Assembly (NCBI RefSeq): GCF_000699445.3
Contig: NC_067197.1
Coordinates: 9,864,152 to 9,928,151, forward strand
DNA from: Schistosoma haematobium
Lineage: Eukaryota > Platyhelminthes > Trematoda > Strigeidida > Schistosomatidae
DNA length: 64,000 nucleotides
Direction of reading: 5' to 3'
The notes beneath the pieces were generated by a model. The model was not told the origin of the DNA. It saw only the letters and a program-made list of their open reading frames with translations, and did no database searches. Both the position numbers and the translations under genes were made by a program. Positions within the stretch are counted from its first letter, which is position 1. The number at the start of each line of letters is the position of its first letter. Shown here in pieces: positions 45,300-56,755 of the stretch.

Positions 45300-45710
45300 C
45301 ATTGGGCTTTAACCACACAATTATCAGAGCGGAACATGAGACAATTGGGGAAATAGATATTCGAAATTTAACGCGGAGAAAAACCCAACGATGGCGAGGG
45401 CGGGAAGGATGAATTGCATTATTCCGAGTAGATCAGATGGCTTGGCTCAACCTTGCAAGCGTGCTTCCTGTTGAATATTACTTTATATCTTTTACTCATA
45501 TTAAAAATATTGTTCTATCTCCAGCCTGAATGTGTTTTCCATCATATATTGGTAATTGTTACGATACAATGAGCCAGTGTAGGCAATAATGTGACTTCCC
45601 CGTAAGATCTTATGGATTAGGCATTTACATCATGACAAATGTGCAATTTTGGGATTAGGTCTATTATTAGAGCAGTACTAATGTCATAGGAGACCATGAA
45701 TATACAAAGG
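45300..45710 (+). repeat. 3' UTR of the SR3-like element
   Basis: It directly follows the C-terminal remnant (DRVGWRMLV) and is repeated at 43634-44050, 49290-49450 (internally deleted) and 49610-49870 (inverted). It ends with the GGTCTATTATTAGAGCAGTA block. Confidence 0.7.
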
Positions 45711-48700
45711 TTTAATGAAACAATACCTTTTAACTCTACGTTCCGATGACTTGCCCTAGGTGACAAAATGTTATCAACTCTGTGGATGATGGATACATGA
45801 TGTTCGACTCCACTACCTACACTATCGAATCTATTGCTTTGGCGCAGCCGAAATTCGTGATACGGATTTTACTAACAGCGGTTGTATTGGTAGGCTTGGT
45901 TTCACAAAACACCATCACGCTTTGGTGCATGTTGCACAATATCTTTCTGAGTGCGCTAATCCAGCTCAGGAGTCTTTTAGCGGGACTTCTGATGGATCTT
46001 TTGTGATGTTCTTAAGCTTAAAAAGCTGAGGTGTTCTCTAACACTTTCCAAAATATTTGAGTCTATATTTGAGTCCACCCGTGTTTGTGGGGGCAGAACA
46101 TTTTGTATGTATCACGCTCTTTATGATTGAGAATAAGTCAATCAATCTGTGATATAGATTGTTTTCCTGCGCTCACCACTCAGACTCACGTTTCCAATAT
46201 TATGCTGAATTAGCTATTCTACTAAGACAACCTGTAACATGCTAACTCGGACTTTTATACTAGGATTGTGTGGCTAGCATCGGATAGACAAAAAAAGGAA
46301 AAAAAGTTAGACAACAAAGGATATAGTCATTAGTATTCTTAACACTTCACGCTCTATATACACACCCTCCTAATAAACCGCTTTCCTTGTATCAGCCTTG
46401 ACTCTCTTTCCTTCATGTGAGTTTACTCCGACTTGTTAAACGACACAACTCATTGTTCTTTATTACTACATTCTCTAATATGGAGCCTCTGACTTCATTT
46501 CACTCTAACAAGATATAATGTGAATTTATTCTAAATTATTATACCTCTGTCCGTTCTACTACACAATGTTAAGCAACGTTTGGCGTTCATATCCAAGTGC
46601 CTTGCTGCTCTTCTGTTTCTCTTTTTTCCTCCGGAATCATGCTCTGAGGGCACAGCTGTGGAACTTCTGACGTCTGGAACAAACTTGACGCACGCGTCCC
46701 CTCAAGGTCACAGTTTACAGCAAGCGCTCTACGGGTATACTTTATAACAACTATAAACTTGATAAGCTGCGAAGCATTTTGTGAACCAACAAATGTTGTG
46801 ATTTATAGATCATGCCCGTAAAAATGGCGTGTACCTGCGCATGCAGAAATATATATATATTTTTATTATTAGATTTAGACCGTAATCATTATATTTAAAT
46901 CAAATAATGGTTGTAATTTTTCTCACTTTAAATATTCGAACGAGGACGTCACTGTTCTTGTTAGTGTTGTGTTACTTATCCAGACGGTTTGATTGAATTG
47001 TCTTAGTAGTTTCAAGCTGTATAATCAGCACTCTCGTCGTGTTACAGTTGATAGGCTTTGATTCATGGGATTATCAGGCACACTTAACGGAATGGTTATC
47101 AAAAGTAGGCTAAATGATTGATTTGATCAATCGCTTCTGACTTGAACCATGAGTCAAACCCATATACTTTCACACCGATTCACACAGTTGGATCCAGAAC
47201 ATTAGATCTATTTTTCGCTAGGTTCATCACGTCCTTGTGCGTAAATGCCGACTCAAAGTCATATGACAGGTGAGAGAACATATGTAATCAATTTAACCTA
47301 TCAAGGCTTTTAGTTAAATGTTTTTTCCTTGATAGGGGAGACAGTCGTATAGATACCCGTGATTCCTGCACATCTTATACAGTCTAGAAATTACTGCTCA
47401 CTTTTCATTCTCTGTATCAGTGAAGCCAACGTGCTGAAACCAGTACGTTTATTCATTCATATGAGGATGGGATTTATGGTTCTGGCTTATCTATCCTGTT
47501 GAGTCTCTCACTTTAGGTTAGTCATAATTATTTGGCATTGTATTACTTTACTGCCAAGTATTCTCGGTTAGTTTACTTTGCTCTACTTGTTCTCAACTAA
47601 AAACACGACTTGGACAGAAAGTAAATATATTTCAAAGCAGTGCACTAAATTACGTAAATTAAGTAGGAAAATATCTATATATACGTAATCTCTAGGCGGG
47701 AATATTTTAGACCTTTCTTAGTCCATCCATCAGATGCGATTGGTAAAAACGTGGGACAAATAACTCGTTCCAACGTTATCTTATCTGAAACATGATCCAA
47801 CCAAGTCCAAATCCTGCTAACACTTGTCCTATACGACGGTTGTCGTACTCAGAGAAGAGCAAGAGAGGAAACTACTGAATATATTATATGGTTACCGAGT
47901 AACAATAATTAATAGAAGTTCTGGGATTTGCAGTTTGGCGATAATTAACGAGATGAAAACCTTGGACTACATTAACATCGTTGGTCATTCTTGGCCTTAT
48001 AAGTTGAAGAATAAGTTGCAAAAGCGTATTGTGACACAATATTGGTTGTCCGTGTATTAGCCGTGAAACATTTTGATCATGTTTCCTGCTAGTGAATATT
48101 GAAGTATCTCACTTGTAATAAATTATTACTGTGCAAACTGTTCTCTTGATATTTTTACCATGGTCAGGTTTTAATCTTTCCATATTAGCCTTCCTAACCG
48201 TGGTATTGTGGTTTTATTCTTACTGTTGAAACTGTTGCCTTGTATCTAGACTCTGTGTAACCTACGTTTCAGATTATTTAAAAAATTATGTGTTCATAAC
48301 AGTCGACAAAAACATCTTGAATGATTTTTAAGTAAAAACACAAACTACCTACTTGGTCCTCAAATTTTTTGATTGTGGCATTATCTGATTTTGGATTGTA
48401 AATATGTTCACAATTTGACCGTGATTCTGAATTGAGCACAAACAGGAATTGTGGGTTGAATGGTAAATAAACCACTCACTCTTAAAGGCTGAAAGGTTAG
48501 TTCCTCACGGAATTCAAACCAGTCATTTAATAAGTAAGGGAGGATGAAATTGTGTTTCTAGATGTTATCTTACGACTTGAAGCCGTAAACGGTGTGATAA
48601 TTATGATAATTAGGAGTATTTGAATTAAATACAAACTAAAACCCCAGAAATGGCGCGAATGGACAAAGAAGTAATAGGTAAACACGAACAAATGTACTTC

Positions 48701-49289
48701 ATGTGCAACTCGAGATCAAGCATTCAGAAAGCACATAGTTTGTAACAGCTTAGGTTGGTTGGTTAAGAGTTGACCTCAAACAACCAAGCATATTCCAAAA
48801 CAATATAGTTCAAATATTTATTCACTTCCTTATTTTGTATAAGCGTTATATTTCCTATTATCTTATACTGAATGTTGAGAGGCTTTGTTTGTCTAATTAA
48901 ATAACTCCACGCTCCGCTGTGACTGCGCGAAGGTCGAAATAAAGACCTATTCACTACTTGTCTGGTTTCTTCTATCAATAGCACGAGGGTTACCTTAAGG
49001 CACGAAAAGTTCATGCAAACACTACAATGATTCTAGTGTCATATTATATAACAGGTCAGACTGTACTCTGACTAGTGCTAGTTTAGCTAAGGAAGTGAAC
49101 AACGTAGAAGTGGGAGATACCTTGCCTCCTCTAACATAAATGTGGTACCGAATCTCGAAATGTGAGAGGGTTTTCTTCGAAGTTAAATTTTTTCGGATGA
49201 TATGGTTGTAGAGATGAAAACGTGTTATGATGGTCAGTGCCAATCCGTGGGACGGGTGAGGTTTCTAGCGAACGAGTTATTGGTTAGCC
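45711..49289. other. Intergenic stretch, no gene seen
   Basis: Only short open frames with no protein-like character (e.g. 45782-46006, 47824-48060). A slightly GC-richer patch at 46600-46830 resembles a repeat but was not assigned. Confidence 0.45.
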
Positions 49290-49450
49290 TGTAGTGGCAT
49301 TGGGCTCTAACCACATAATCATAAAAGCTGAACATGAGACAATTGGGGAAATAGATATTCAACATTTGACGTGAAGAAAAGTCCAACGACTAGGTCTATT
49401 ATTAGAGCAGTAATAATATCGAAGTAGACCATAATTCTACAAACCTTCTT
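49290..49450 (+). repeat. SR3-like 3' UTR, internally deleted copy
   Basis: It keeps the start (TGGCATTGGGCTCTAACCAC) and end (GGTCTATTATTAGAGCAGTA) of the repeat and lacks about 250 bp in between. Confidence 0.65.
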
Positions 49451-49609
49451 GCGTCTGAAGATTGTGAGTATGTCAAGGATGAGAAGATCCGCATGCTACT
49501 TGAATATACTGTCACTGTGGTCTGTCGAGTGTTAGACGAAAGTCTGAAGATTATGTTCTAGTTCAGTATTAAGTGCATTTATCTTTGCCACAAGAATAAT
49601 CGACCTAAT

Positions 49610-49870
49610 CCCAAAATTGTAGATTTACCGTGGTATGACCACTAATCTATAAGATCTTACATCGAAGTCACATCACTGTCTATACTGATTCGTTCTATGG
49701 TGATACTCGGTAGTATGATATTTAGCCCTACTCAAGAACACACTTAGGCTGGAAACAAAATAATACATTTAATATAAAAAGGAAAGGGCTATACAAAATG
49801 ACCACTCCAACCATGTCCAAGCCATGCCATTTCAATCAAAAGACCTTGCCCTACCCTTTTCTGACCGCAT
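49610..49870 (-). repeat. SR3-like 3' UTR, inverted copy
   Basis: The reverse complement matches the central and distal part of the repeat (CCTAATCCCAAAATTGTAGA, ATCTATAAGATCTTACATCG). With the preceding deleted copy it forms an inverted pair. Confidence 0.65.
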
Positions 49871-51006
49871 CTATGAAGTTAAGTGTTAAATCGGAGTCCT
49901 TTCACTTATCGCACATTCGCCACCAAGGATCATGTGGCTGAGATCAATACCACCCTAAGGTTAGGCAACGGTGACTAACTCTATGCATCCAGAATGCCAA
50001 TGAGGTGGAAAATAAGAGGTTCGGTGCCTAAGGTAGGTCAGATTTCGTGTTCAAAAGGGGTAAACAAAGTTTTTCAAGGAGAAAGTAATGAGCCAGGAAT
50101 ATCACTATTACCTGAGTATGCTTTCTGCTTAAAATGAGTTAGTGAAGATAAGATGATCGGTTCGAGGAGTGATATTAAAGCAACGGATATTGATTTGGAT
50201 AATAAAATAATGTGATGAGATCGATGAGTTCACCAATGACAGTATTAAATGCTCACCACCACCTTGACTAGCTTTGATCTTGTATGACTAAGCTTTGTTT
50301 TTAGTCAACCACAATCTTAAACATTCCTCGTAAACGGTGTTAGGTCCTGCCTATTTGTTTCTGCTGTCATCTAGCCACTATCAAGTACTTCATTTGCATC
50401 TTTCTTCTCTCTTTAAAAGACCGTGAGGATTTCTGCCTTTTTCATACTAACGTTGGTAATTTGTTTTAAAAAGCGATAAAGTTTGTCAAGCTAAATAACT
50501 CACTTGTTTTGATTTCAGCCAAGTTACGACAGCTCAGACACTAGCATAGAATTGTATAGGTGGATAACTTATTACTACAGTGTGCCGTCGCTAAGTAAGT
50601 TGAATCTTGTTGGGGACGTTAGATCCTCAGAACTCACTTGGGAAAGGACCTGATTTTGTAATTTCATTTAGAAAATTTGAATTTCTTTGTTTTCGCGCCA
50701 AAGGAACTCTTGTCACCATGTCATATTTTCCACTGGGAAATATCTTAAATATTATTGGCCCGTTGCGTCTTTTAGTATGCTATTTGGTAACTCTCCCCAA
50801 GGACGATCTTGTATTGTTTATATACGTTTTGAATTGCGTTTATTGTTATCGCTCGTTTCTGGTTGTTTGCAGAATATACTTCCCCATTCCAAGTTTGGAC
50901 TTCTCTCTCCAGTTAGCGGTGCTGGGACGCATCGAATATCTAGCTTATTGGTCTTTGGTCAAAGAGTCTTGTTTCTCGTTTGCAGATTAGGTGGACTCAT
51001 GATAGT
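49871..51006. other. Intergenic stretch, nothing firmly recognised
   Basis: Contains overlapping open frames at 50607-51034 in two phases, without domains. The end (50985-51006) already resembles Gypsy LTR-linked sequence. Confidence 0.4.
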
Positions 51007-51472
51007 GATGATGTCACAGGTATTCAGTGTTTGACAACGCTTCTACCAGTAACACCTAATATATTTCGTTCCCACCCAGAGAAATCAAAAGACAGAGTCG
51101 AGGAGATCGGAAGAGTGTATTTGGCGATTACCAATATATCAGAATTCTCTTTTAGCGGTAAATAAATCCCCAAAGTAAATAGCTCTGTAAGTTTTCGACA
51201 TTGGATGCTGACCATATGTTTTAGTGGACTCATCTAGCTGAAGGCACTCGGTCATGCATCCGCACCAGATCACGTGTGGTAACGCCGTGCTCAACATCTA
51301 CCGCAATTGCTAGCCAGATTAGATCAGAGAATTCCGATATATTGGTAATCGCCAAATACACTCTTCCGATCTCCTCGACTCTGTCTTTTGATTTCTCTGG
51401 GTGGGAACGAAATATATTAGAAGGTGTTACTGGTAGAAGCGTTGTCAAACACTGAATACCTGTGAAATCATC
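51007..51472. repeat. Scrambled Gypsy LTR pieces in inverted arrangement
   Basis: Three blocks: A (51007-51146), B (about 51155-51329) and A inverted (51330-51472). A and B are the two halves of the LTR at 60302-60621, where their order is B then A. Here B lies between opposed copies of A. The A blocks differ by a 3-bp indel and a few substitutions, so they are separate copies. Confidence 0.8.
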
Positions 51473-51966
51473 ATTGGTGAGACCGACGTGATCTGGTACA
51501 CCTAATTGCAACTGTGAGTCTGTTCCTTTTTGGGATTTTTATATCATTGCTTCATTTTTTATTTTTTAAACATTGTGATTTTTTTTCGTGTTTTTTCTTG
51601 GATATATATATTTTTTCCCCTCGTTCATTATCGTACTTCATACTTCATCATGAGAATCGCGCGCTATCTAAAAAGGACAGTGGTATTGTTTCTCGTTGAA
51701 TTAGTAAATTGTTTTGATCGTAACTTACGTATCAAAACTACGATTTACACTTTAATTGAATCTAATACAGTTAAAGTGATATTCTGTTGAGTTTTTTTGG
51801 CTTTTGTGTATTTATTACGTTCGAAGCATTCTTGGTCTGTGTCAAAGTACTTTCGTTAAGGTTTGAAATCTTGCTAAAGTTTTTCTTGTGGTAACCTTTT
51901 GTTCGTTGACAGACATTTGTGTTCATACTGTGATCATATTGTGTGTTACACCTTGATCAGACTAAA

Positions 51967-53067
51967 ATGGTTGGTAGTACTCACAAATGTGGACAACCAA
52001 ACTGTTTGTTCCCTGTGGAGGAGGGAATGCAGTGTGACGAATGCCATAAGTGGTTCCACAAAATGTGCACCAGCTTAAGTCCCACCGCATACAAAAGATG
52101 TTCGAAGCCTAACTCACGTTGGCTTTGCATGTTTTGCTGTGCCAACAAGGCATTACTAATACAGGAGGCTATGAGCCTATTGGCTTTGGCCTGTCAAAAG
52201 AAGGATGGCATATGCGCTGACAACACGGGCACTGACAGTGACGAATGTGTCAGTGTAGTACCTGCTGTCACGCGACGCCTCAAACAACCGACTCTGACCG
52301 ACGTGAAAGTGAAATCTTCGTTGACATTAACAGGGGGAGTAGTACCACCTGGTACTGACATTGTTAATAATGCACCTTTAATGGGAACCGAAGATCTGGA
52401 TAAAACAGTCACCGTTGCAAATAGTCCCAGTGTTATGAGGGATGAAAAATGGACTACGGTATGTAGGAAACGAAACGAAAAGAAAAAAGCTGTAAGCAGT
52501 ACACAGGTAGTTAGTAACTCACTGGTGGACTCAAATTGTGAGCCACAAATTGCACTACCAAGATCTGATGGTAAGAGTGAAACCCATCCTGGCGTGACTG
52601 AGAAGAAAAATCTAATTACATCGAATATTATTGTGAGCAAATTGCTGGAGTCAAACGACCCTGATCCGAAAATTAGACACGCGCATGACTTAGAAAAGCT
52701 AGGAGAATACATTCGTAGTATTTTACCAGATAACTCTAAAGGAGTTCAGGTCAAAAAATTGGTAAGAATAGGCAAGAGGACCGAGGACAATGTTGAACCC
52801 CGTCCATGCAGACTCCTTAAGGTAATCCTAGGATCGGAGAAGCAACGGGATCTCTTGTTAAGTAGCGCTCGTTGTCACGACAATTCTGACATCCGAGTTA
52901 GACCTGACATGTCTCTCGAAGATAGAATAAAAAGGAAGAAAGCACTAGCTGAACTTGAAACCCGTCGGCAAAACGGCGAGGAAAATCTCCGGCTAGTGGG
53001 TTTTCGGATAGTCAGGTCTTGGAAGCGAATGCTACCAAGGCCTGTGTGGATAGGCTGTTCTACTTAG
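51967..53067 (+). CDS. CR1 ORF1: PHD-finger protein
   Basis: About 366 codons from ATG at 51967. The N-terminus has a C4-H-C3 cluster (HKCGQPNCLF, CDECHKWFHKMC, WLCMFC), a PHD/zinc-finger fold used in CR1 ORF1 proteins for nucleic-acid or chromatin binding. The middle is Thr/Ser-rich. The C-terminal part is charged (KIRHAHDLEKLGEYIRSI, SLEDRIKRKKALAEL), reminiscent of an RNA-binding domain. The frame is intact and overlaps ORF2 by about 49 nt in another phase. Host-gene status is unlikely given the ORF2 behind it. Confidence 0.75.
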   Translation: MVGSTHKCGQPNCLFPVEEGMQCDECHKWFHKMCTSLSPTAYKRCSKPNSRWLCMFCCANKALLIQEAMSLLALACQKKDGICADNTGTDSDECVSVVPAVTRRLKQPTLTDVKVKSSLTLTGGVVPPGTDIVNNAPLMGTEDLDKTVTVANSPSVMRDEKWTTVCRKRNEKKKAVSSTQVVSNSLVDSNCEPQIALPRSDGKSETHPGVTEKKNLITSNIIVSKLLESNDPDPKIRHAHDLEKLGEYIRSILPDNSKGVQVKKLVRIGKRTEDNVEPRPCRLLKVILGSEKQRDLLLSSARCHDNSDIRVRPDMSLEDRIKRKKALAELETRRQNGEENLRLVGFRIVRSWKRMLPRPVWIGCST

Positions 53068-53807
53068 GAGTTTTATATGCCAACGCTCGTAGTTTACGAA
53101 ATAAGTTCTATGAACTAGAAGCACTAGTAGACAGGTTAAAGCCACTCATAGTAGCAGCGACAGAAATTTGGTTAGTCCATGACTTAGACATTACTCCAGA
53201 ATTATCCGGATACCATTGTATCAGGAGTGATAGACATAGATGTAGAAAAGGAGGTGGCGTCCTGTTATATATAGCCAATGGCATAAATATCCGCTCCTCT
53301 ACTAGCGAATCCCATGATAGCGGCACTTGCGAAGTCATTAGCTGTAAGTTGGCTATAGGATGTAGTACATTTATACTAGGTGTCATCTATCGGAGCCAAA
53401 TCTGCTTAGCTGATGGCTTTGTTTTAGAGCACATTCATCTTTGGAGTGATAATACCAGGTGCTTGATAATAGGAGACTTTAACGCACCTGATATTAGTTG
53501 GACTGATATGACCACAGAAGGATCTATAAACTCCTTTGATAGTAGGTTACTGATAACAATAATGGAGCATGCACTAGTGCAGCATTTATCCCAACCCACA
53601 CGTTTTGGTGTTAACCAGGGTTCTTCTCTGCTGGATTTGGTAATCACTCATGAGACTGAGGATATCGTCGACTTAAATATTCTTCCACAGTTAGTAAACA
53701 GCGATCACGCTGTTTTGTCATTCGCGTTTAGAACTAGGGACATGTTATACGATCAGGTTGCACCGCGCCCAAATGTATGGAAAGCTAACATATCAGCCAT
53801 TCAGTAA
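53019..53807 (+). pseudogene. CR1 ORF2 endonuclease domain
   Basis: AP-like endonuclease with YANARSLRNK (Asn), ATEIWL (Glu), GGGVLLYI, IIGDFNAPDISW (Asp/Asn) and NSDHAVLSF (catalytic SDH). All catalytic residues are visible. The frame stops at TAA 53805-53807; beyond the stop the same phase stays open to about 54150 with plausible protein (PPWITKTVRKLLRKRK). Confidence 0.82.
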
Positions 53808-54106
53808 TGCGCTGTTAAGACAGATTGGTTAGTAGATACTAGCATATCAGTTGAAGAAGCATGGTCTGTATTTAAAGGTAAATTTAGACTAGTTACGTCC
53901 CCGTTCATACCATACCTGGTACCGCGAAGACCGAATAATAGTCCACCATGGATAACTAAAACGGTCAGGAAACTCCTTAGAAAAAGGAAGAATCACTGGA
54001 ATATGTTCATCTCTACTGGCTTAGAACAATACGGATCCAGTTATTGTAAGATTAGGAATGCCTGTAAAGCGTTAATAAGCAAGACTAGACATTCATACGA
54101 AAAAAA

Positions 54107-55084
54107 TTGGTTAGGGATTCTAGATATAGTCCGAAACGGCTATTCTCGTATATAAAAAGGCGAACTAGGAGAAGCGATGGAATTCCATCACTTTTGATAC
54201 AAGAAAAACCGTTAATCTTGGCAAGAAATGATACCGAAAATGCTGAAGCTTTATCGGAATATTTTATTAAAGTATTCTCTATCGGTAATGAGGAACGACC
54301 AATGATTCATCGTGACCGTGACGGCTCGCTGATGGATCCTGTAGTCATTGAGAAAGATACTGTTTTAAGGCTACTTCAGCATCTCAAACCTGATAAGTCC
54401 AGTGGTCCCGATGATATTCATCCTAGGATTATGAAAGCCATATCAGATGAAATTGCTGAACCATTAGCGATACTATTCGACATGTCTCTGAGACAGTCCA
54501 GACTTCCTAGAGACTGGAAAGACGCCATAATAAGTCCGGTGTATAAGGCTGGGAGTAGGGATATAGTTAGTAACTATAGACCCGTTAGCTTAACTAGTGC
54601 AGTTGTGAAACTGATGGAGAAAATCATTCGGATAGCTGTTATAAACTATGTTGAAGGGCAAAATCTTTTCTCCAGGGCACAACATGGTTTTCGGAAAGGC
54701 CTATCTTGCTTGACAAATCTTCTCATTGCACGAGAAGAGTGGGCTGCGGCAAAGGATCGGAATGCTCCTGTGGATGTAATTTTCATAGATCTAAGTAAAG
54801 CCTTTGATAAGGTTTCCCACTCTGGTCTTAAATTCGAATTGAAACTTTTTGGAATCCATTACACAGTCGTCGATTGGATAAGTAACTTTCTCCATGACAG
54901 GAGACAAAGGGTAAGGGTTAATGGGGCTCTCTCCTCGTGGGTACCTGTAAAAAGTGGGGTTCCCCAAGGCACAATCCTAGGTCCTCTTCTCTTTTTACTT
55001 TATGTAAATGAATTACCAACTGTAGCAAAATCATCCGTTCTACTCTTCACTGGAGACCCATACACAGTATGTCGGATAGAATAG
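54107..55084 (+). pseudogene. CR1 ORF2 reverse transcriptase, catalytic motif lost
   Basis: It starts in a phase shifted from the endonuclease. RT motifs are LKPDKSSGPDDIHPRIM, SPVYKAGSRDIVSNYRPVSL, HGFRKGLSC, VIFIDLSKAFDKVSH (motif A Asp kept), GVPQGTILGPLLFLLYVNEL and then LLFTGDPYTV where the family has a F-A-D-D signature. The first catalytic Asp of that pair is Gly here and the frame shifts just after it. Confidence 0.82.
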
Positions 55085-55806
55085 TATTACAGGACGATCT
55101 TAGCTCATTGGTGGCATGGTTAGACAGGTGGTCACTAGAAGTAAATCCTAATAAGAGTGTAGTGATGCAGTTAAATAACTCTGATGAATCGTATGACCAT
55201 ACACTACGTGGATTCGTGCTACCCAAAGCAAGAAACTATAAAGACTTAGGAGTTATATTAAGCAATGATCTCAAAACGACTAGTCACTGTAAGGCTGCTG
55301 CTGCAAAAGGCTATAGGGTATTATGGTCAATTCGTAGGTCTTTTCAGTATTTAGATGATGAAATGTTTGGATTACTATACCCGATTTATGTGCGACCACA
55401 TTTAGAATACGGGATTCAAGCAGCGAGTCCTTGTTTCAAATATGAAGCAGATATGCTAGAAAGAGTCCAATGACGAGCTACTAAGATGGTACAGGGTCTA
55501 TCTGGCCTATCTTATGAAGACAGACTGAGACACCTTAACTTATTTCCGTTATCTTACCGTAGAGTACGGGGTGATCTAATATTGGCTTATCGTATACTGA
55601 ACGATGACCTTGGTATTAACATGTCTTATCTTTTGCTTCCGTCTAGAACCGATCATTTGAGAGAACATTCGAAGAAAGTTCAAAAACCGAGATCAAACCG
55701 TTTACGTCTGGAGTTCCGTTTCTCGCACCGAGTAGTGAATTACTGGAATTCTCTACCGGAACACGTAATATCAGCACAGTCAGTTGATATATTCAAAACG
55801 AGATAG
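55069..55806 (+). pseudogene. CR1 ORF2 C-terminal RT region
   Basis: It continues in a third phase: SLVAWLDRWSLEVNPNKS, YKDLGVILSNDLKTTSHC, YPIYVRPHLEYG, a TGA at 55471-55473, then the terminal part LSYEDRLRHLNLFPLSYRR to IFKTR. This is the thumb and C-terminal part of CR1 RT proteins. The stop makes it non-functional without read-through. Confidence 0.8.
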
Positions 55807-55915
55807 GACCTCCACAGTATTACAAACTGCAAGGATTAATATAGGTCGACAGACCTCCTATCCTTATTACTGAAGACTGACTGAACAGACACCTAAAGTA
55901 CTCAAGCTTAAGACT

Positions 55916-56575
55916 TTGTCCCCGCCTTCGTTTCAACTGATGCCTTTCTGGCCCGACAACATCGAAGCCTGGTTTTGCTACACAGAAGCCGACTTCTCCG
56001 AGCACGGCGTGATCGACACACGTGCACAATTCCTCGCAGTAGTCAAGGCACTACCGCGCGAATTCAACAGGTACGTAACACCTAGTATGTTTACTAGTGA
56101 TGTTTCCGATCCTTACGAAATCTTAAAACGCTCGATTCTTAAACGAGGAGACCTAACCGATCGACAAAGGTTAGATCAACTCTTCAATAACATCGACCTG
56201 CAACACGGTTCTGCGACGGACATGTTGCAACGGATGAGAGAGGTTATAGGCCCAAGAACTTTCGACGAAGGTCTATTCAAACAACTCTTCTTGTCAAAAC
56301 TTCCCCAACAGGTGCAAGCAGTTCTGGTCTCGTTCCAGAACAACGCCTTAGACGAGCTAGCTGCATCTGCCGACCGCATTTTAGAAATTACGAAACCTTC
56401 TACTACCGAAGTATTTTCAGTCAAAGAAAAACCTCAAACGACTCAGAATGATATAACCGAGTTATGTCACACACTCACGCGTTATCTTAGTCTTCGTACC
56501 GACCGTAAGAGATCGCGCATCCCACGTAGAAGCATTTCACGTAAGCGATCTGTCTCTAGACCACGAGAGACATGA
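55916..56575 (+). pseudogene. Gypsy gag (capsid part)
   Basis: A frame of 219 codons, open from a TGA at 55871. It shows a capsid-like region (WPDNIEAWFCYTEADFSEHG, FLAVVKALPREF, LFLSKLPQQVQAVL) and an Arg/Ser-rich end. The nucleocapsid finger follows in another phase at about 56577-56640 (CWYHNQYGKFSRNCRKPC), so gag is broken by a frameshift. The true start methionine is lost or lies upstream of the CR1. Confidence 0.75.
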
Positions 56576-56755
56576 CCGCGACTGGTGCTGGTATCATAAC
56601 CAGTATGGAAAGTTTTCCAGAAATTGCAGAAAACCCTGCAATTTTCTCAACACGAAACCGAGTGATTCGAAAAACAACTCGGGAAACTTCTAAGCCGGCA
56701 CGCGTTAACGGCAACCGTAGCCGGCGAACATAGCCGTCTGTTATACGTCACAGAT

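Larger units (their letters stand above)
42199..45700 (+). mobile_element. Decayed RTE-type element of a third family (SR3-like)
   Basis: A 5'-truncated endonuclease begins near 42240 (MNVIQCYVPTN, LMGDLNTKVL at about 42366). A linker with many stops follows, then RT blocks: GSDNIPAETPKSD (about 43385), KCENYKGITPLSVPGKV (43546-43595), FLDYEKAFNSVDRRTF (about 44172), and C-terminal remnants to about 45290. The 3' UTR is 45300-45700. The RT is interrupted by a 3'-UTR copy of the same family (43634-44050) and by a small fold-back insertion (44629-44707). The GVRQG motif reads EIRQG followed by a stop. Clearly inactive. Confidence 0.72.
51513..55870 (+). mobile_element. CR1-type non-LTR retrotransposon, nearly complete
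   Basis: A 4.4-kb element: T-rich 5' UTR (51513-51966), ORF1 with a PHD-type zinc finger, ORF2 with endonuclease and RT, and a short 3' UTR. Order and domain types fit the CR1 clade known from schistosomes (SR1/Perere/Pido type). ORF2 has one stop (53805-53807), a frameshift near 54105, a frameshift near 55070 and a stop at 55471-55473. Gypsy LTR pieces lie just left and Gypsy gag just right, which suggests it inserted into the leader of that Gypsy element. Confidence 0.8.

Noticed and set aside
47824..48060. Open frame of 78 codons
   Set aside because: No recognisable motif and no supporting splice sites or neighbours.
50607..51034. Two overlapping hydrophobic open frames
   Set aside because: Two phases are open at once, no domain is visible, and the end runs into LTR pieces; probably chance or retroelement leader.
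51088..51115. The string AGATCGGAAGAG resembles the start of a common sequencing adapter
   Set aside because: It lies inside the Gypsy LTR block A and recurs at the same relative place in the other LTR copies (51.37 and 60.58 kb), so it is native sequence and a chance match.
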